Source: Actinomadura alba
GTDB lineage: Bacteria > Actinomycetota > Actinomycetes > Streptosporangiales > Streptosporangiaceae
Direction: 5' to 3'
DNA length: 64,000 nt
Assembly (NCBI RefSeq): GCF_014323705.1
Contig: NZ_JABVEC010000024.1
Coordinates: 53,123 to 117,122, forward strand
The notes beneath the pieces are model-generated. The model searched no databases and was not told the origin of the DNA. It was given only the letters and a program-made list of their open reading frames with translations. Shown here in pieces: positions 33,794 through 42,694 of this stretch; the first letter of the stretch is position 1, and every line of letters starts with the position of its first letter. The position numbers were made by a program, and so were the translations under genes.

Positions 33794-36700
33794 TCAGCCG
33801 TGTACCGCGGTCATGACCGCGTCATCGACGTCTCGTCCCTCTGCCTCGGCCTTCGCGCGGGCCTCGAGCACGCGCTTGTAGTCGCGTGGCATGACCTTCC
33901 CGAACCGGTCGACCGAGGCGTCCCAGTGGGCGAGGAGCTTTTCGGCGATCGCGGATCCGGTCTCGTCGAGGTGCCGCTGGACGATCTCGCGTAGGAAGCC
34001 GCGGTCGTCGTCGGAGAGCGGGTCGAGGTCGACCATCTCCGGGTTGACCCGCTCCGGCGCGAGGTCGAGGACGTAGGCGATGCCTCCGGACATGCCGGCC
34101 GCGAAGTTGCGCCCGGTCGCGCCGAGGATGACTGCTCGGCCTCCGGTCATGTACTCGCAGCCGTGGTCGCCGACGCCCTCGACGACGGCGGTCGCCCCGG
34201 AGTTGCGGACGCAGAACCGCTCCCCCGCGATGCCGCGCAGGAACAGCTGGCCGGAGGTCGCCCCGTAGAGGGCGACGTTGCCGGCGGCGATCTGCTCCTC
34301 GGCGACGAACGGGGCGTCCGGGTGCGGACGCACGGTGAGGCGGCCGCCGGACAGTCCCTTGCCGAGGTAGTCGTTGGCGTCGCCGATCAGCCGGAGGGTG
34401 ACGCCGCGCGGGACGAAGGCACCGAACGAGTTGCCGGCCGAGCCGGTGAAGGTGACGTCGACGGTGTCGTCCGGCAGGCCGTCGCCGCCCCACTTCTTGG
34501 TGACCTCGTGGCCGAGCATGGTGCCGACCGTCCGGTTCACGTTGCGGATCGGGATGTCCAGCCGGACCGGGTCGCCGTAGGCGATGGCGCCTTCGGCGAG
34601 CTGGATGAGGGTGTTGTCGAGCGCCTTCTCCAGTCCGTGGTCCTGGGCGGTGGTGCGGCGCAACGGGGTGCCCTCGGGCAGCTCCGGCCGGTGCAGGATC
34701 GGTGCGAGGTCGAGCCCGCCGGCCTTCCAGTGGTCGACGGCGTCGCGCGGGTCGATCAGCTGGACCTGCCCGATCGCCTCGTCGAGGGAGCGGAAGCCGA
34801 GGGCGGCGAGGTGTTCCCGTACCTCCTCGGCGATGAACTCGAAGAAGTTGACGACGAACTCGGGCTTGCCGGTGAACCGCTTGCGCAGCTCGGGGTTCTG
34901 CGTGGCCACGCCGACGGGGCAGGTGTCGAGGTGGCAGACCCGCATCATGACGCAGCCGGAGACCACCAGCGGCGCGGTCGCGAAGCCGTACTCCTCGGCG
35001 CCGAGGAGCGCGGCGATGATCACGTCGCGGCCGGTCTTCATCTGGCCGTCGGTCTGTACGACGATCCGGTCGCGCAGCCCGTTGAGCAGCAGGGTCTGCT
35101 GGGTCTCGGCCAGGCCGAGCTCCCACGGCGCGCCCGCGTGCTTGATCGAGGTGAGCGGTGAGGCGCCGGTGCCGCCGTCGTGGCCGCTGATCAGGACGAC
35201 GTCGGCGTGCGCCTTGGACACGCCGGCCGCGACCGTGCCGACCCCGACCTCGGCGACGAGCTTGACGTGCACGCGCGCCGACGGGTTGGAGTTCTTGAGG
35301 TCGTGGATGAGCTGGGCGAGGTCCTCGATCGAGTAGATGTCGTGGTGCGGCGGCGGGGAGATCAGGCCGACCCCGGGGGTGGAGTGCCGGGTCTTGGCGA
35401 TCCAGGGGTAGACCTTGTGGCCGGGCAGCTGGCCGCCCTCGCCGGGCTTGGCGCCCTGCGCCATCTTGATCTGCAGGTCGTCGGCGTTGCTGAGGTACTC
35501 CGAGGTGACGCCGAAGCGGCCGGAGGCGACCTGCTTCACCGCGGAACGACGCAGGTCGCCGTTGCCGTCGGGGATGAACCGCTCGGGGTCCTCGCCGCCC
35601 TCGCCGGTGTTGGACTTGCCGCCGAGGCGGTTCATCGCGATGGCGAGGTTCTCGTGCGCCTCGGCCGAGATGGACCCGTACGACATGGCGCCGGTGGAGA
35701 ACCGCTTGACGATCTCGGAGACCGGCTCGACCTCGTCGAGCGGGACCGGTGGCCGGACGCCCTCGCGCAGCTTGAACAGGCCGCGGAGCGTCATGAGCTT
35801 CTCGGCCTGGGAGTCCACCAGTGCGGTGTACTCCTTGAAGATCTCGTACCGACGGGTGCGGGTGGCGTGCTGCAGCTTGAACACCGTGTCGGGGTTGAAC
35901 AGGTGCGGCTCGCCCTCCCGGCGCCACTGGTACTCGCCGCCGACCTCGAGGGTGCGGTGCGCGACCTCGTTGCCGCGGGGCGGGTAGGCACGGTGGTGGC
36001 GCTCGGCGGCCTCGCGAGCGATGACGTCGAAGCCGACCCCGCCGAGGCGGGAGGTGGTGCCCGTGAAGCACCGGTCGATGACCTCGGGGCCGAGGCCGAT
36101 GGCCTCGAAGATCTGCGCTCCGGTGTAGGAGGCGACCGTGGACACCCCCATCTTGGACATGACCTTGAGCACGCCCTTGCCGTAGGCCTTGACCAGGTTG
36201 CGGGTGGCCTGCTCGGCCTCGATGCCGGTGATCACGCCGGCCTTGACCAGGTCCTCGACCGTCTCGATGGCGAGGTAGGGGTTGATCGCGGATGCGCCGT
36301 AGCCGATGAGCAGGGCCATGTGGTGGCACTCGCGGGCCTCGGCGGTCTCGAGGACCAGGCCGACCTGGGTGCGGGTCTTCTCCCGGATCAGGTGGTGGTG
36401 CACCGCTCCGGTGAACATCAGCGCGGGTATCGCCGCCCGGGTGGAGTCCGAGCCCCGGTCGGAGAGCACGATGATGCGCGCTCCCCCGCGGATGGCGCCG
36501 GACACCTCGTCGCAGATCTCGGCGAGGCGCTCTTGGAGGGCCTCGCCGCCGCCGTTGACGTCGTACAGCCCGTGCACGACGTGGGCCTCCAGGCCGGGGA
36601 GGGTGTCCTCGTCGTTGATGTGGACGATCTTGGCGAGCTCGTCGTTGTCCAGGATCGGGGTGGGCAGCACCAGCCGCCGGCAGGAGTCGGGGCCCGGGTC

Positions 36701-38356
36701 GAGCAGGTTGCTCTCGGGGCCGAGGGTGGACTGCAGCGAGGTGACGAGCTCCTCGCGGATGGCGTCCAGCGGCGGGTTGGTGACCTGGGCGAACAGCTGC
36801 TTGAAGTAGTCGAACAGCAGCCTCGGGCGGTCGGACAGGGCCGCGAGCGGGGTGTCGGTTCCCATGGATCCGATCGGCTCGGCGCCGGTGCGGGCCATGG
36901 GCGCCAGCAGGATCCGCAGCTCCTCCTGGGTGTAGCCGAAGGCCTGCTGCCGCTTGACGAGGGTCTCGTGGCTGGGGTGTTCGAGCTCGCGGGCGGGCAG
37001 TTCCCCGAACCGTACGAGGCCGTCGCGCAGCCAGTCGGCGTAGGGGTGCTCGGCGGCGAGTTCGGCCTTGATCTCGTCGTCTTCGATGATGCGGCCGGCC
37101 TCGGTGTCGACCAGGAAGATCCGGCCGGGCTGCAGGCGGCCCTTGCGGACGACCGTGGCCGGGTCGATGTCGAGCACGCCGGCCTCGCTGGCGAGGACGA
37201 CGAAGCCGTCCTCGGTCACCCAGAAGCGGCCGGGGCGCAGGCCGTTGCGGTCGAGAACCGCGCCGACGACGGTGCCGTCGGTGAAGGTCACGCTCGCGGG
37301 GCCGTCCCACGCCTCCATGAGGGTGGAGTGGAACTCATAGAAGGCCCGGCGGGCCGGATCCATCTCGGTGTGGTTCTCCCAGGCCTCCGGGATCATCATG
37401 AGCACCGAGTGGGCCAGGGAACGGCCGCCGAGGTGCAGCAGCTCCAGGCACTCGTCGAACGAGGCGGTGTCGCTCGCCTCGATGTCGATCACCGGGTAGA
37501 TCCGGGACAGGTCGCCGGGGATCACGTCGGAGGCCAGCAGCGCCTCACGCGCGCGCATCCAGTTCCGGTTGCCCTTGACCGTGTTGATCTCACCGTTGTG
37601 GGCGATGAACCGGTACGGGTGGGCGAGTTCCCAGGCCGGGAAGGTGTTGGTCGAGAACCGCGAGTGCACCAGCGCGATCGCGCTGGTGAACCGCCGGTCG
37701 GACAGGTCTGGGAAGAACGGCTCCAGCTGGGGGGTCGTCAGCATGCCCTTGTAGACGATGGTGCGGCTGGACAGGCTGGGGAAGTAGACGCCGGTGTCCT
37801 GCTCGACGCGCTCGCGCATGCAGAACACCAGCCGGTCCAGCTCCAGGGCGGTGCGCCCGTCGTCGGCCGCCAGGAAGAGCTGGGCGAAGTGCGGCATGAC
37901 CCGGCGGGCGGTCGGCCCGCAGAACTGCGGGTCGTAGGGCATCTCGCGCCAGCCGAGGATCGTCAGGCCCTCGTCGGCGGCCACCTCGGTGATCTTCCGT
38001 ACGGTGGCGGCGCGCTCGGCGGCGTCGGCGGGCAGGAACGCGATGCCCGCGGCGTAGGCGCCTGGGGCGGGTAGCACGAAGTCGACGACCTCGCGGAAGA
38101 ACGCGTCCGGAATCTGGGTCAGGATGCCCGCGCCGTCGCCGTCGTCGGGTTCGGCGCCCTTGGCACCGCGATGATCCAGATTGCGTAGGACGGTCAGAGC
38201 CTTCTCGACGATGTCGTGGCTCTTGCGTCCGGTGAGATCGGCCACCATGCCGACGCCGCAGGCGTCGTGCTCGTTGGCCGGGTCATAGAGCCCCTGGGGT
38301 TCTGGCAGCCCAGGAGTGAGGGCGGCAGCCGTCATCAACCCTCCCGTCGTCGTCAT
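33794..38356 (-). CDS. gltB: Glutamate synthase, large (alpha) subunit
   Basis: 1520 residues. The glutaminase domain begins at the catalytic Cys in DACGVGMVAD, freed by cleavage of a short propeptide. The FMN/synthase domain and 3Fe-4S cluster (CVMMRVCHLDTCPVG) follow, then the C-terminal beta-helix. It makes two glutamates from glutamine and 2-oxoglutarate using electrons from GltD. ATG 38335 (GGGAGG just upstream) is an alternative to ATG 38356; the propeptide would be 25 or 32 residues. An inverted repeat (38359-38377) abuts the start, and GTAAC-GAG-GTTAC lies further upstream. Confidence 0.97.
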   Translation of the reverse strand: MTTTGGLMTAAALTPGLPEPQGLYDPANEHDACGVGMVADLTGRKSHDIVEKALTVLRNLDHRGAKGAEPDDGDGAGILTQIPDAFFREVVDFVLPAPGAYAAGIAFLPADAAERAATVRKITEVAADEGLTILGWREMPYDPQFCGPTARRVMPHFAQLFLAADDGRTALELDRLVFCMRERVEQDTGVYFPSLSSRTIVYKGMLTTPQLEPFFPDLSDRRFTSAIALVHSRFSTNTFPAWELAHPYRFIAHNGEINTVKGNRNWMRAREALLASDVIPGDLSRIYPVIDIEASDTASFDECLELLHLGGRSLAHSVLMMIPEAWENHTEMDPARRAFYEFHSTLMEAWDGPASVTFTDGTVVGAVLDRNGLRPGRFWVTEDGFVVLASEAGVLDIDPATVVRKGRLQPGRIFLVDTEAGRIIEDDEIKAELAAEHPYADWLRDGLVRFGELPARELEHPSHETLVKRQQAFGYTQEELRILLAPMARTGAEPIGSMGTDTPLAALSDRPRLLFDYFKQLFAQVTNPPLDAIREELVTSLQSTLGPESNLLDPGPDSCRRLVLPTPILDNDELAKIVHINDEDTLPGLEAHVVHGLYDVNGGGEALQERLAEICDEVSGAIRGGARIIVLSDRGSDSTRAAIPALMFTGAVHHHLIREKTRTQVGLVLETAEARECHHMALLIGYGASAINPYLAIETVEDLVKAGVITGIEAEQATRNLVKAYGKGVLKVMSKMGVSTVASYTGAQIFEAIGLGPEVIDRCFTGTTSRLGGVGFDVIAREAAERHHRAYPPRGNEVAHRTLEVGGEYQWRREGEPHLFNPDTVFKLQHATRTRRYEIFKEYTALVDSQAEKLMTLRGLFKLREGVRPPVPLDEVEPVSEIVKRFSTGAMSYGSISAEAHENLAIAMNRLGGKSNTGEGGEDPERFIPDGNGDLRRSAVKQVASGRFGVTSEYLSNADDLQIKMAQGAKPGEGGQLPGHKVYPWIAKTRHSTPGVGLISPPPHHDIYSIEDLAQLIHDLKNSNPSARVHVKLVAEVGVGTVAAGVSKAHADVVLISGHDGGTGASPLTSIKHAGAPWELGLAETQQTLLLNGLRDRIVVQTDGQMKTGRDVIIAALLGAEEYGFATAPLVVSGCVMMRVCHLDTCPVGVATQNPELRKRFTGKPEFVVNFFEFIAEEVREHLAALGFRSLDEAIGQVQLIDPRDAVDHWKAGGLDLAPILHRPELPEGTPLRRTTAQDHGLEKALDNTLIQLAEGAIAYGDPVRLDIPIRNVNRTVGTMLGHEVTKKWGGDGLPDDTVDVTFTGSAGNSFGAFVPRGVTLRLIGDANDYLGKGLSGGRLTVRPHPDAPFVAEEQIAAGNVALYGATSGQLFLRGIAGERFCVRNSGATAVVEGVGDHGCEYMTGGRAVILGATGRNFAAGMSGGIAYVLDLAPERVNPEMVDLDPLSDDDRGFLREIVQRHLDETGSAIAEKLLAHWDASVDRFGKVMPRDYKRVLEARAKAEAEGRDVDDAVMTAVHG

Positions 38357-38409
38357 GTCACTGCTGTTAAGTCAGTGCAGTCGGGGACGGCGTTGGCCCT
38401 GCCTGCGGT

Positions 38410-38422
38410 GTAACGAGGTTAC
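38410..38422 (-). promoter_or_regulatory. GTAAC-GAG-GTTAC inverted repeat upstream of gltB
   Basis: Five-bp arms with three-bp spacer, extended by GGTG/CACC. It contains a GTnAC half-site as used by GlnR, but the partner half GAAAC at the right spacing is poor, so GlnR assignment is weak. Confidence 0.35.
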
Positions 38423-38700
38423 ATCACCGTCGGGATCATCCCCGAATCGCCGTGATCGCGAAACTTCTCCTGGTCACGCCGTCCGTGCGGATGATCCCTG
38501 AGGAAGCGCAACGCCCGCACGGCACCGTTCGACGGAGCCTTTCGGGCGTTGCATAAGGGGTGGATCCTCCATGTATGTACCCAGTACCCACGATGAGATA
38601 CCACAGGGCTACAAGAAACCGCCAAATCGGGGCAATGCGTTTTCAAGGATCTCTGCTGGCCGCACCGTAGCGGCACGGCGGCGACCCGCCGGGGCCCCTC

Positions 38701-38742
38701 GGCGGCCACCGGCCGGGTGCCTCGGTACCGTTACCGGCCGCC
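38701..38742 (-). terminator. Probable terminator after third paralog gene
   Basis: GGCGGCC (38701-38707) pairs with GGCCGCC (38736-38742) and further inner CCGG/CCGG. It begins four bases after the stop at 38746. Confidence 0.5.
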
Positions 38743-38745
38743 GGG

Positions 38746-39690
38746 TCAGCGGGCCCTGGTCACCCGGGAGAACAGGAAGTTCTTGGCGGCCCGCTCCACC
38801 GCCGAGCGCGGGGCAATGGCGTCCAGGCTCGAGGAGGAGTCGTTCGTGCCATCGGTGTAGCCGACCCAGGACACGACCACCAGGTGACCGTACGCACCGG
38901 CGTCGGCCCCGGAGTAGCCGGTGCCGAACCGCTCCACCGGGGACGGCTGTCCGGACAGCGGGACGAGAAAGCCCTTTCCGGTCGCGGGGTCGAGATCCTT
39001 GATGAACTGGTCGGCACTGGTCACGTCACGCAGGTTGAACACCGCGACGTGCCCCACGACCCGCCTGCTGGAGTCGGTGTAGACGCCTCGCACGGCCTGA
39101 GTGCAGCCATGGCTCCGCAGCGCGGACCTGAGCGCCTCACCCCAGACCGCCTGCGCGCAGTCGGTGTCGAGCCGGCCGCCGTTGCCGAGCACTGTGTAGA
39201 GGTTCTTGCGGCTGTCCTCGACACTGCTGGAGTCCCTGCTGCCGAAGACCTCCTCGGCACTGAGCGGGGCACTGTCGTTCGAGCGGTCGTTGAGGGGATC
39301 CCACAGGCTCCACGAGGGGTCGCCGTCATACTCGTTCGGCTTCAGCTCGGCGCCCGCGACCGGTGCGCCGCTCGTGGACGTCCGGACGGTCGGGGACGGC
39401 TCCGGGTCCCCGCCGCGCACCGCGACGAGCACGACCGCCAGAACGACGACGATCATGAAAGCGCCGCCCGCCACCAAGCCGATGATCAAACCGGTGTTGG
39501 ACCCACCGGACGGCGGCGGCCCGTAGGGCGGGCCGGGCGGCATGCCAGGTCCCCCGGGCATCATCTGCCGGTGCTGCCAGCCAGGGCCGCCGGGAGGAGG
39601 CACCGGTCCCTGCGGCACCCCTCCCCAGCCTCCGGGCGGCGGGCCGGCCGGCGGCTGCTGGGACGGGTCATGGGGATACGGATAGCTCAC
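38746..39690 (-). CDS. Single-pass membrane protein, tandem paralog C (DCx4WGx10GCTQ family)
   Basis: 314 residues. A cytoplasmic Pro/Gly-rich N-terminus (about 1-65) leads to one membrane helix at 68-92 (IIGLVAGGAFMIVVVLAVVL) and an extracellular domain of about 200 residues. It shares with the two upstream genes the block PLSAEEVF, the motif DC-x4-WG-x10-GCTQ-x2-RG-x-Y, VAVFNL, PLSGQ...FGTGYS and GHLVVVSWV. It has exactly two Cys, both in that motif, so a disulfide is likely. Last gene of a minus-strand trio with a hairpin after the stop. GTG 39690 has AAGGA about 11 bases upstream. Family not recognised. Confidence 0.75.
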   Translation of the reverse strand: MSYPYPHDPSQQPPAGPPPGGWGGVPQGPVPPPGGPGWQHRQMMPGGPGMPPGPPYGPPPSGGSNTGLIIGLVAGGAFMIVVVLAVVLVAVRGGDPEPSPTVRTSTSGAPVAGAELKPNEYDGDPSWSLWDPLNDRSNDSAPLSAEEVFGSRDSSSVEDSRKNLYTVLGNGGRLDTDCAQAVWGEALRSALRSHGCTQAVRGVYTDSSRRVVGHVAVFNLRDVTSADQFIKDLDPATGKGFLVPLSGQPSPVERFGTGYSGADAGAYGHLVVVSWVGYTDGTNDSSSSLDAIAPRSAVERAAKNFLFSRVTRAR

Positions 39691-39838
39691 CTGAACGCAT
39701 TCCTTTCGTACGACCCTTCGACGCGGCCGACCCCCATGGCCGTTCCACGCTCATCGTCGCAGCCGATCACTCGTACCTCGTTCCCGGCCGTCCCCCGGTC
39801 CCGGACGCTCCACGTCCCGCCGCCCGGACCACGGTCGG

Positions 39839-40909
39839 TCACCGCGGCCGCACGGCCCGGGCGAGGACGGCCTTGGAGTCGCCGGACTGGACGAGGAGGG
39901 ACAGCAGAGCCTCATCTTGTGCATCGCCCTTGCCGTCGAGACGTTGCACCCAGCCGACGACCGCGTAGTGACCCATCGCCAGACCTCGGGCCATGCTGAA
40001 CCCCTGCCCGAAGTCGCCGAGCGGCTTCACGAAGCCGCCTCCGCCGCTCTGGCCGAGAACCGTGACCAGGCGATTCGCGTCCTCGGCCCCGGCCATGTTG
40101 AAGATCGCGACGGTCATGCCGTGGCCACCGCCGGAGTAGGCCCCCCGGGCCGCCTGGGTGCAGCCGCCCTCGCGGAGCGCTTCGCCCACCGTCACGCCCC
40201 ACACCGCCTCGGCGCAGTCGGCGTCGAGGCGCTGGTCTCGCAGGGTCAGCTTGCCTTTGCCGGCCGGCCCGGCCAGGGACCGGGAGCGCGCCGGGAACAC
40301 CTCCTCGCCGGTGAGCGGGGCGGCATCGGCCGTACGCCGGTCGATCGCGCCGAACGCGGCCGTGGACGGCGCGGACGAGTACGTGGAGGGAACGACGCCG
40401 TCCTCGTCGGGGCGGCCCACAGTCGACCGCGGGGCGGAGCGTTCGCCGCCGTCGAGCCCGACCACCACCACTGCGGCGACCAGCCCGACCACCAGGAGCG
40501 CCGCCGCGCCGAAGAACATCACCGGCGCCGCGCCGGGCCGGCGAGATCCGGCGGCGGCGCCGGGGGCGCGGGGCGGCCTCCGGCGCGGGCGGCCGGGCAT
40601 CGCCCCGGCGGTGCGGGCTGCGTCGCGCGAGCCGGCCACGGGCCGCGATCCGCCCGGGCGGACGCGCTTCGCGCCGGTACCCGTGCCCTTCCTGCCGGTG
40701 CGCTCCCTGGGGACACGCTCCCGGGAACCGCCGTCCTGGCGGGACCCGTCCGGACGTGCCCGCTCCTGGCGGGCCCGTTCCTGCCGGATCCGCTCCTGAC
40801 GGGCCCGTTCTTGGCGGGCCCGCTCTTGCCGGGCCTTGTCCTGCCGGGATCCCCGTGCGGCCGGCGCGGACCTGCGACCGCCGTGGGAGGGGTTCGGGTC
40901 TCTGCTCAC
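39839..40909 (-). CDS. Single-pass membrane protein, tandem paralog B with RQERA repeats
   Basis: 356 residues. The cytoplasmic N-terminus is strongly basic and contains five RQERA-type pentapeptides (residues 27-51) followed by Arg/Gly-rich sequence, which suggests nucleic-acid or acidic-partner binding. One membrane helix (about 133-156, MFFGAAALLVVGLVAAVVVV) precedes an ectodomain with PLTGEEVF, DC-x4-WG-x10-GCTQAARGAY, VAIFNM, GGFVKPL and GHYAVVGWVQ. There are only two Cys, both in the motif. Middle gene of the trio. Function unknown. Confidence 0.75.
   Translation of the reverse strand: MSRDPNPSHGGRRSAPAARGSRQDKARQERARQERARQERIRQERARQERARPDGSRQDGGSRERVPRERTGRKGTGTGAKRVRPGGSRPVAGSRDAARTAGAMPGRPRRRPPRAPGAAAGSRRPGAAPVMFFGAAALLVVGLVAAVVVVGLDGGERSAPRSTVGRPDEDGVVPSTYSSAPSTAAFGAIDRRTADAAPLTGEEVFPARSRSLAGPAGKGKLTLRDQRLDADCAEAVWGVTVGEALREGGCTQAARGAYSGGGHGMTVAIFNMAGAEDANRLVTVLGQSGGGGFVKPLGDFGQGFSMARGLAMGHYAVVGWVQRLDGKGDAQDEALLSLLVQSGDSKAVLARAVRPR
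40757..40831 (-). repeat. 15-bp tandem coding repeat (RQERA x5)
   Basis: Five 15-bp units encode RQERA/RQERI inside paralog B, with near-identical cgggcccgttcctgg-like units on the plus strand. Such tracts are prone to copy-number change. Confidence 0.75.
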
Positions 40910-41004
40910 CTCGGCGCGAGCGACCTTCCCGGGGTTCGGGCCAGCGTCCGGACAGGCGCCCGGTCCAGGTGGACCTGCGAAGCGGAACCGTCCATGCGGT
41001 CTCC

Positions 41005-41793
41005 TCAGCCGCCGGCCAGGATGAGGCGCTGCCAGACGAAGTCGTCGGCGCCTTCGATGGCGACGCTGGCGTCGAGCAGCTCGTTCATCGAGTCCGGCCG
41101 GGCGCCCCCGTTGCGCTGCACCCAGCTGAGGACCACGTAGTGCCCGAAGGGCTGACCGTAGGCGGCGCTGAAGCCCGTCCCGAACTTGGACACGCCCGGC
41201 GCGTTGAGCGGCAGCACGAACCCGGCGTTGGTCTGCGGGTCGAGATCACGGACGATCTGGTCCGCGCCCTCCAGCCGGTCGAGGTTGATGGCGATGAACT
41301 GGCCGACGTGCTTCTTGTCGGTGGACAGGTACGCGCCCCGCACGATCTGGGTGCATCCGTACTTGCGCAGGTCGGCCTGGAGGCGCTGACCCCAGGTCAC
41401 CGAACCGCAGTCGTTGGAGAGCTGGGAGGCGGCGAGGTTGAAGGTGTACTTGCCGTGCGAGACGCTCTTGACCTCGTTGGTGAAGATCTCGCCCTCGTTC
41501 AGCGGCCGCCGGTCCGCGCTGCGCAGGTTGAGCTTCGCCGTGCCCGCGCTCGCGGCGGTACCGACCCACACGGTGGGCGGCGCGCCCGGCCCGTTCCCGG
41601 TGGCCGCTCCCCCCTTGTCGTCGTCGCCCGAGCCGAGGACCATGACGACCACGACGCCGATCACCACAATGACCAGTACCGCGGCAATCCCCATCAGCAG
41701 CTTGGGGGACACGGGCCTCGATCGTTCCTCGGGCCAGAAGTCGTCGTCCCCTCCGGCCTGCCGTGTCTTCATGGGCGAACTCGTATCGCTCAC
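41005..41793 (-). CDS. Single-pass membrane protein, tandem paralog A
   Basis: 262 residues from GTG 41793, with a strong SD GGAGGA. Short acidic cytoplasmic N-terminus (GGDDDFWPEERSRPVSP), one membrane helix at 32-53 (LLMGIAAVLVIVVIGVVVVMVL) and an ectodomain with the family block PLNEGEIF, DC-x4-WG-x10-GCTQIVRGAY, FIAINL, GFVLPL and GHYVVLSWVQ. Only two Cys, both in the motif. First and shortest gene of the trio, so probably closest to the ancestral form. The N-termini differ in length and charge among the three while the ectodomain is kept. No known family recognised. Confidence 0.77.
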   Translation of the reverse strand: MSDTSSPMKTRQAGGDDDFWPEERSRPVSPKLLMGIAAVLVIVVIGVVVVMVLGSGDDDKGGAATGNGPGAPPTVWVGTAASAGTAKLNLRSADRRPLNEGEIFTNEVKSVSHGKYTFNLAASQLSNDCGSVTWGQRLQADLRKYGCTQIVRGAYLSTDKKHVGQFIAINLDRLEGADQIVRDLDPQTNAGFVLPLNAPGVSKFGTGFSAAYGQPFGHYVVLSWVQRNGGARPDSMNELLDASVAIEGADDFVWQRLILAGG

Positions 41794-41980
41794 GATTCCT
41801 CCGCTTCGCTCCGCCCACTCGGCGGGTCCGCCTTCGCCGATGCCGCACGGACGTCGCGCCGTGACTGCGACGCGAGCGGCCGCTTGCGCGGACGTCGCTC
41901 GCCGTTCGTGAGCTTAGCGGTCCCCTGGGGAACGCCGCGGGCAAACACCCGATTCCTCCGGTTTTGTCGCACGTTAAGGG

Positions 41981-42694
41981 TCAGAGTCCGCTGGTCCCGA
42001 TGAGGGAGCCGACGGCAAAAGTGATCAGAGCGGCCACCCCGCCGAAGGCGAACTGGCGCAGGCCGCCGAACCACCAGGACCGTGCGGTGATCTTGGACAC
42101 GACCGCACCGGCCAGGAACAGCCCCGCCGCGGCGATGAGCGCGGCCGGCCACAGGCTCTGCGCGCCGAGCAGGTACGGGAGCACGGGCAGGAACGCGCCC
42201 ACGGCGAACGAGAGGAACGAGGAGCCGGCCGCCAGCAGCGGCGACGGCAGATCGTCCGGTGACACGCCGAGCTCGGCCTCGGCGTGGACCCTCAGCGCCT
42301 CCTCAGGATCGCGGGACAGCTGGCGGGCCACCTCTGCGGCCAGCTCCGGCTCCAGCCCTCGAGCCTCATAGAGGCGGGCCAGCTCGGCCTGCTCGGCCCG
42401 CGGGTGACGGGCGAGCTCACTCCGCTCGACCTCGATCTCGGCCTCGGCGAGCTCGGCCTGCGAGGCCACCGAGATGTACTCCCCCGCCGCCATGGAGAAT
42501 GCACCGGCCGCCAGGCCGGCCAGACCCGCGAGCACCACGACCTCCTGGTCGGCCCGGCCGCCCGCGACGCCCGCGATGAGCGCGAAGTTGGAGACCAGCC
42601 CGTCCATCGCGCCGAACACGGCCGGCCGTAGCCAGCCTCCCGTGACGTCCCTGTGCTCGTGATGGATCTCTGTGTCGGAGGCCGTCGCGCTCAC
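41981..42694 (-). CDS. VIT1/CCC1-family membrane transporter
   Basis: 237 residues. Iron/manganese-exporter family: N-terminal helix pair with VFGAMDGLVSNFALIAGVAG and LAGLAAGAFSMAAGEYISVASQ, a cytoplasmic acidic, metal-binding-like helical loop (AEIEVERSELARHPRAEQAE to EEALRVHAEAELGV), then three C-terminal helices. The G-D-G-L and S-M-x-x-G-E-Y signatures are typical. The start overlaps the lgt stop (GTGA), so it is coupled to lgt. It probably exports or sequesters Fe2+/Mn2+. Confidence 0.92.
   Translation of the reverse strand: MSATASDTEIHHEHRDVTGGWLRPAVFGAMDGLVSNFALIAGVAGGRADQEVVVLAGLAGLAAGAFSMAAGEYISVASQAELAEAEIEVERSELARHPRAEQAELARLYEARGLEPELAAEVARQLSRDPEEALRVHAEAELGVSPDDLPSPLLAAGSSFLSFAVGAFLPVLPYLLGAQSLWPAALIAAAGLFLAGAVVSKITARSWWFGGLRQFAFGGVAALITFAVGSLIGTSGL

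Larger units (their letters stand above)
38357..38745. promoter_or_regulatory. Upstream region of gltB, no gene
   Basis: 389 bp without a credible gene. It holds an inverted repeat CACTG-n9-CAGTG (38359-38377), a GTAAC-GAG-GTTAC palindrome (38410-38422), an AT-richer stretch with GTACATACATGG on the minus strand near 38575, and the terminator of the next gene at 38701-38742. Nitrogen-responsive control is expected but not shown. Confidence 0.4.

Noticed and set aside
35180..38074. Long plus-strand frame opposite gltB
   Set aside because: Antisense of an unambiguous glutamate synthase; no domain or SD, and composition is typical of shadow frames.
38410..38422. GlnR box upstream of gltB
   Set aside because: A GTnAC half-site is present but the GAAAC partner at correct spacing is weak, so listed only as an inverted repeat.
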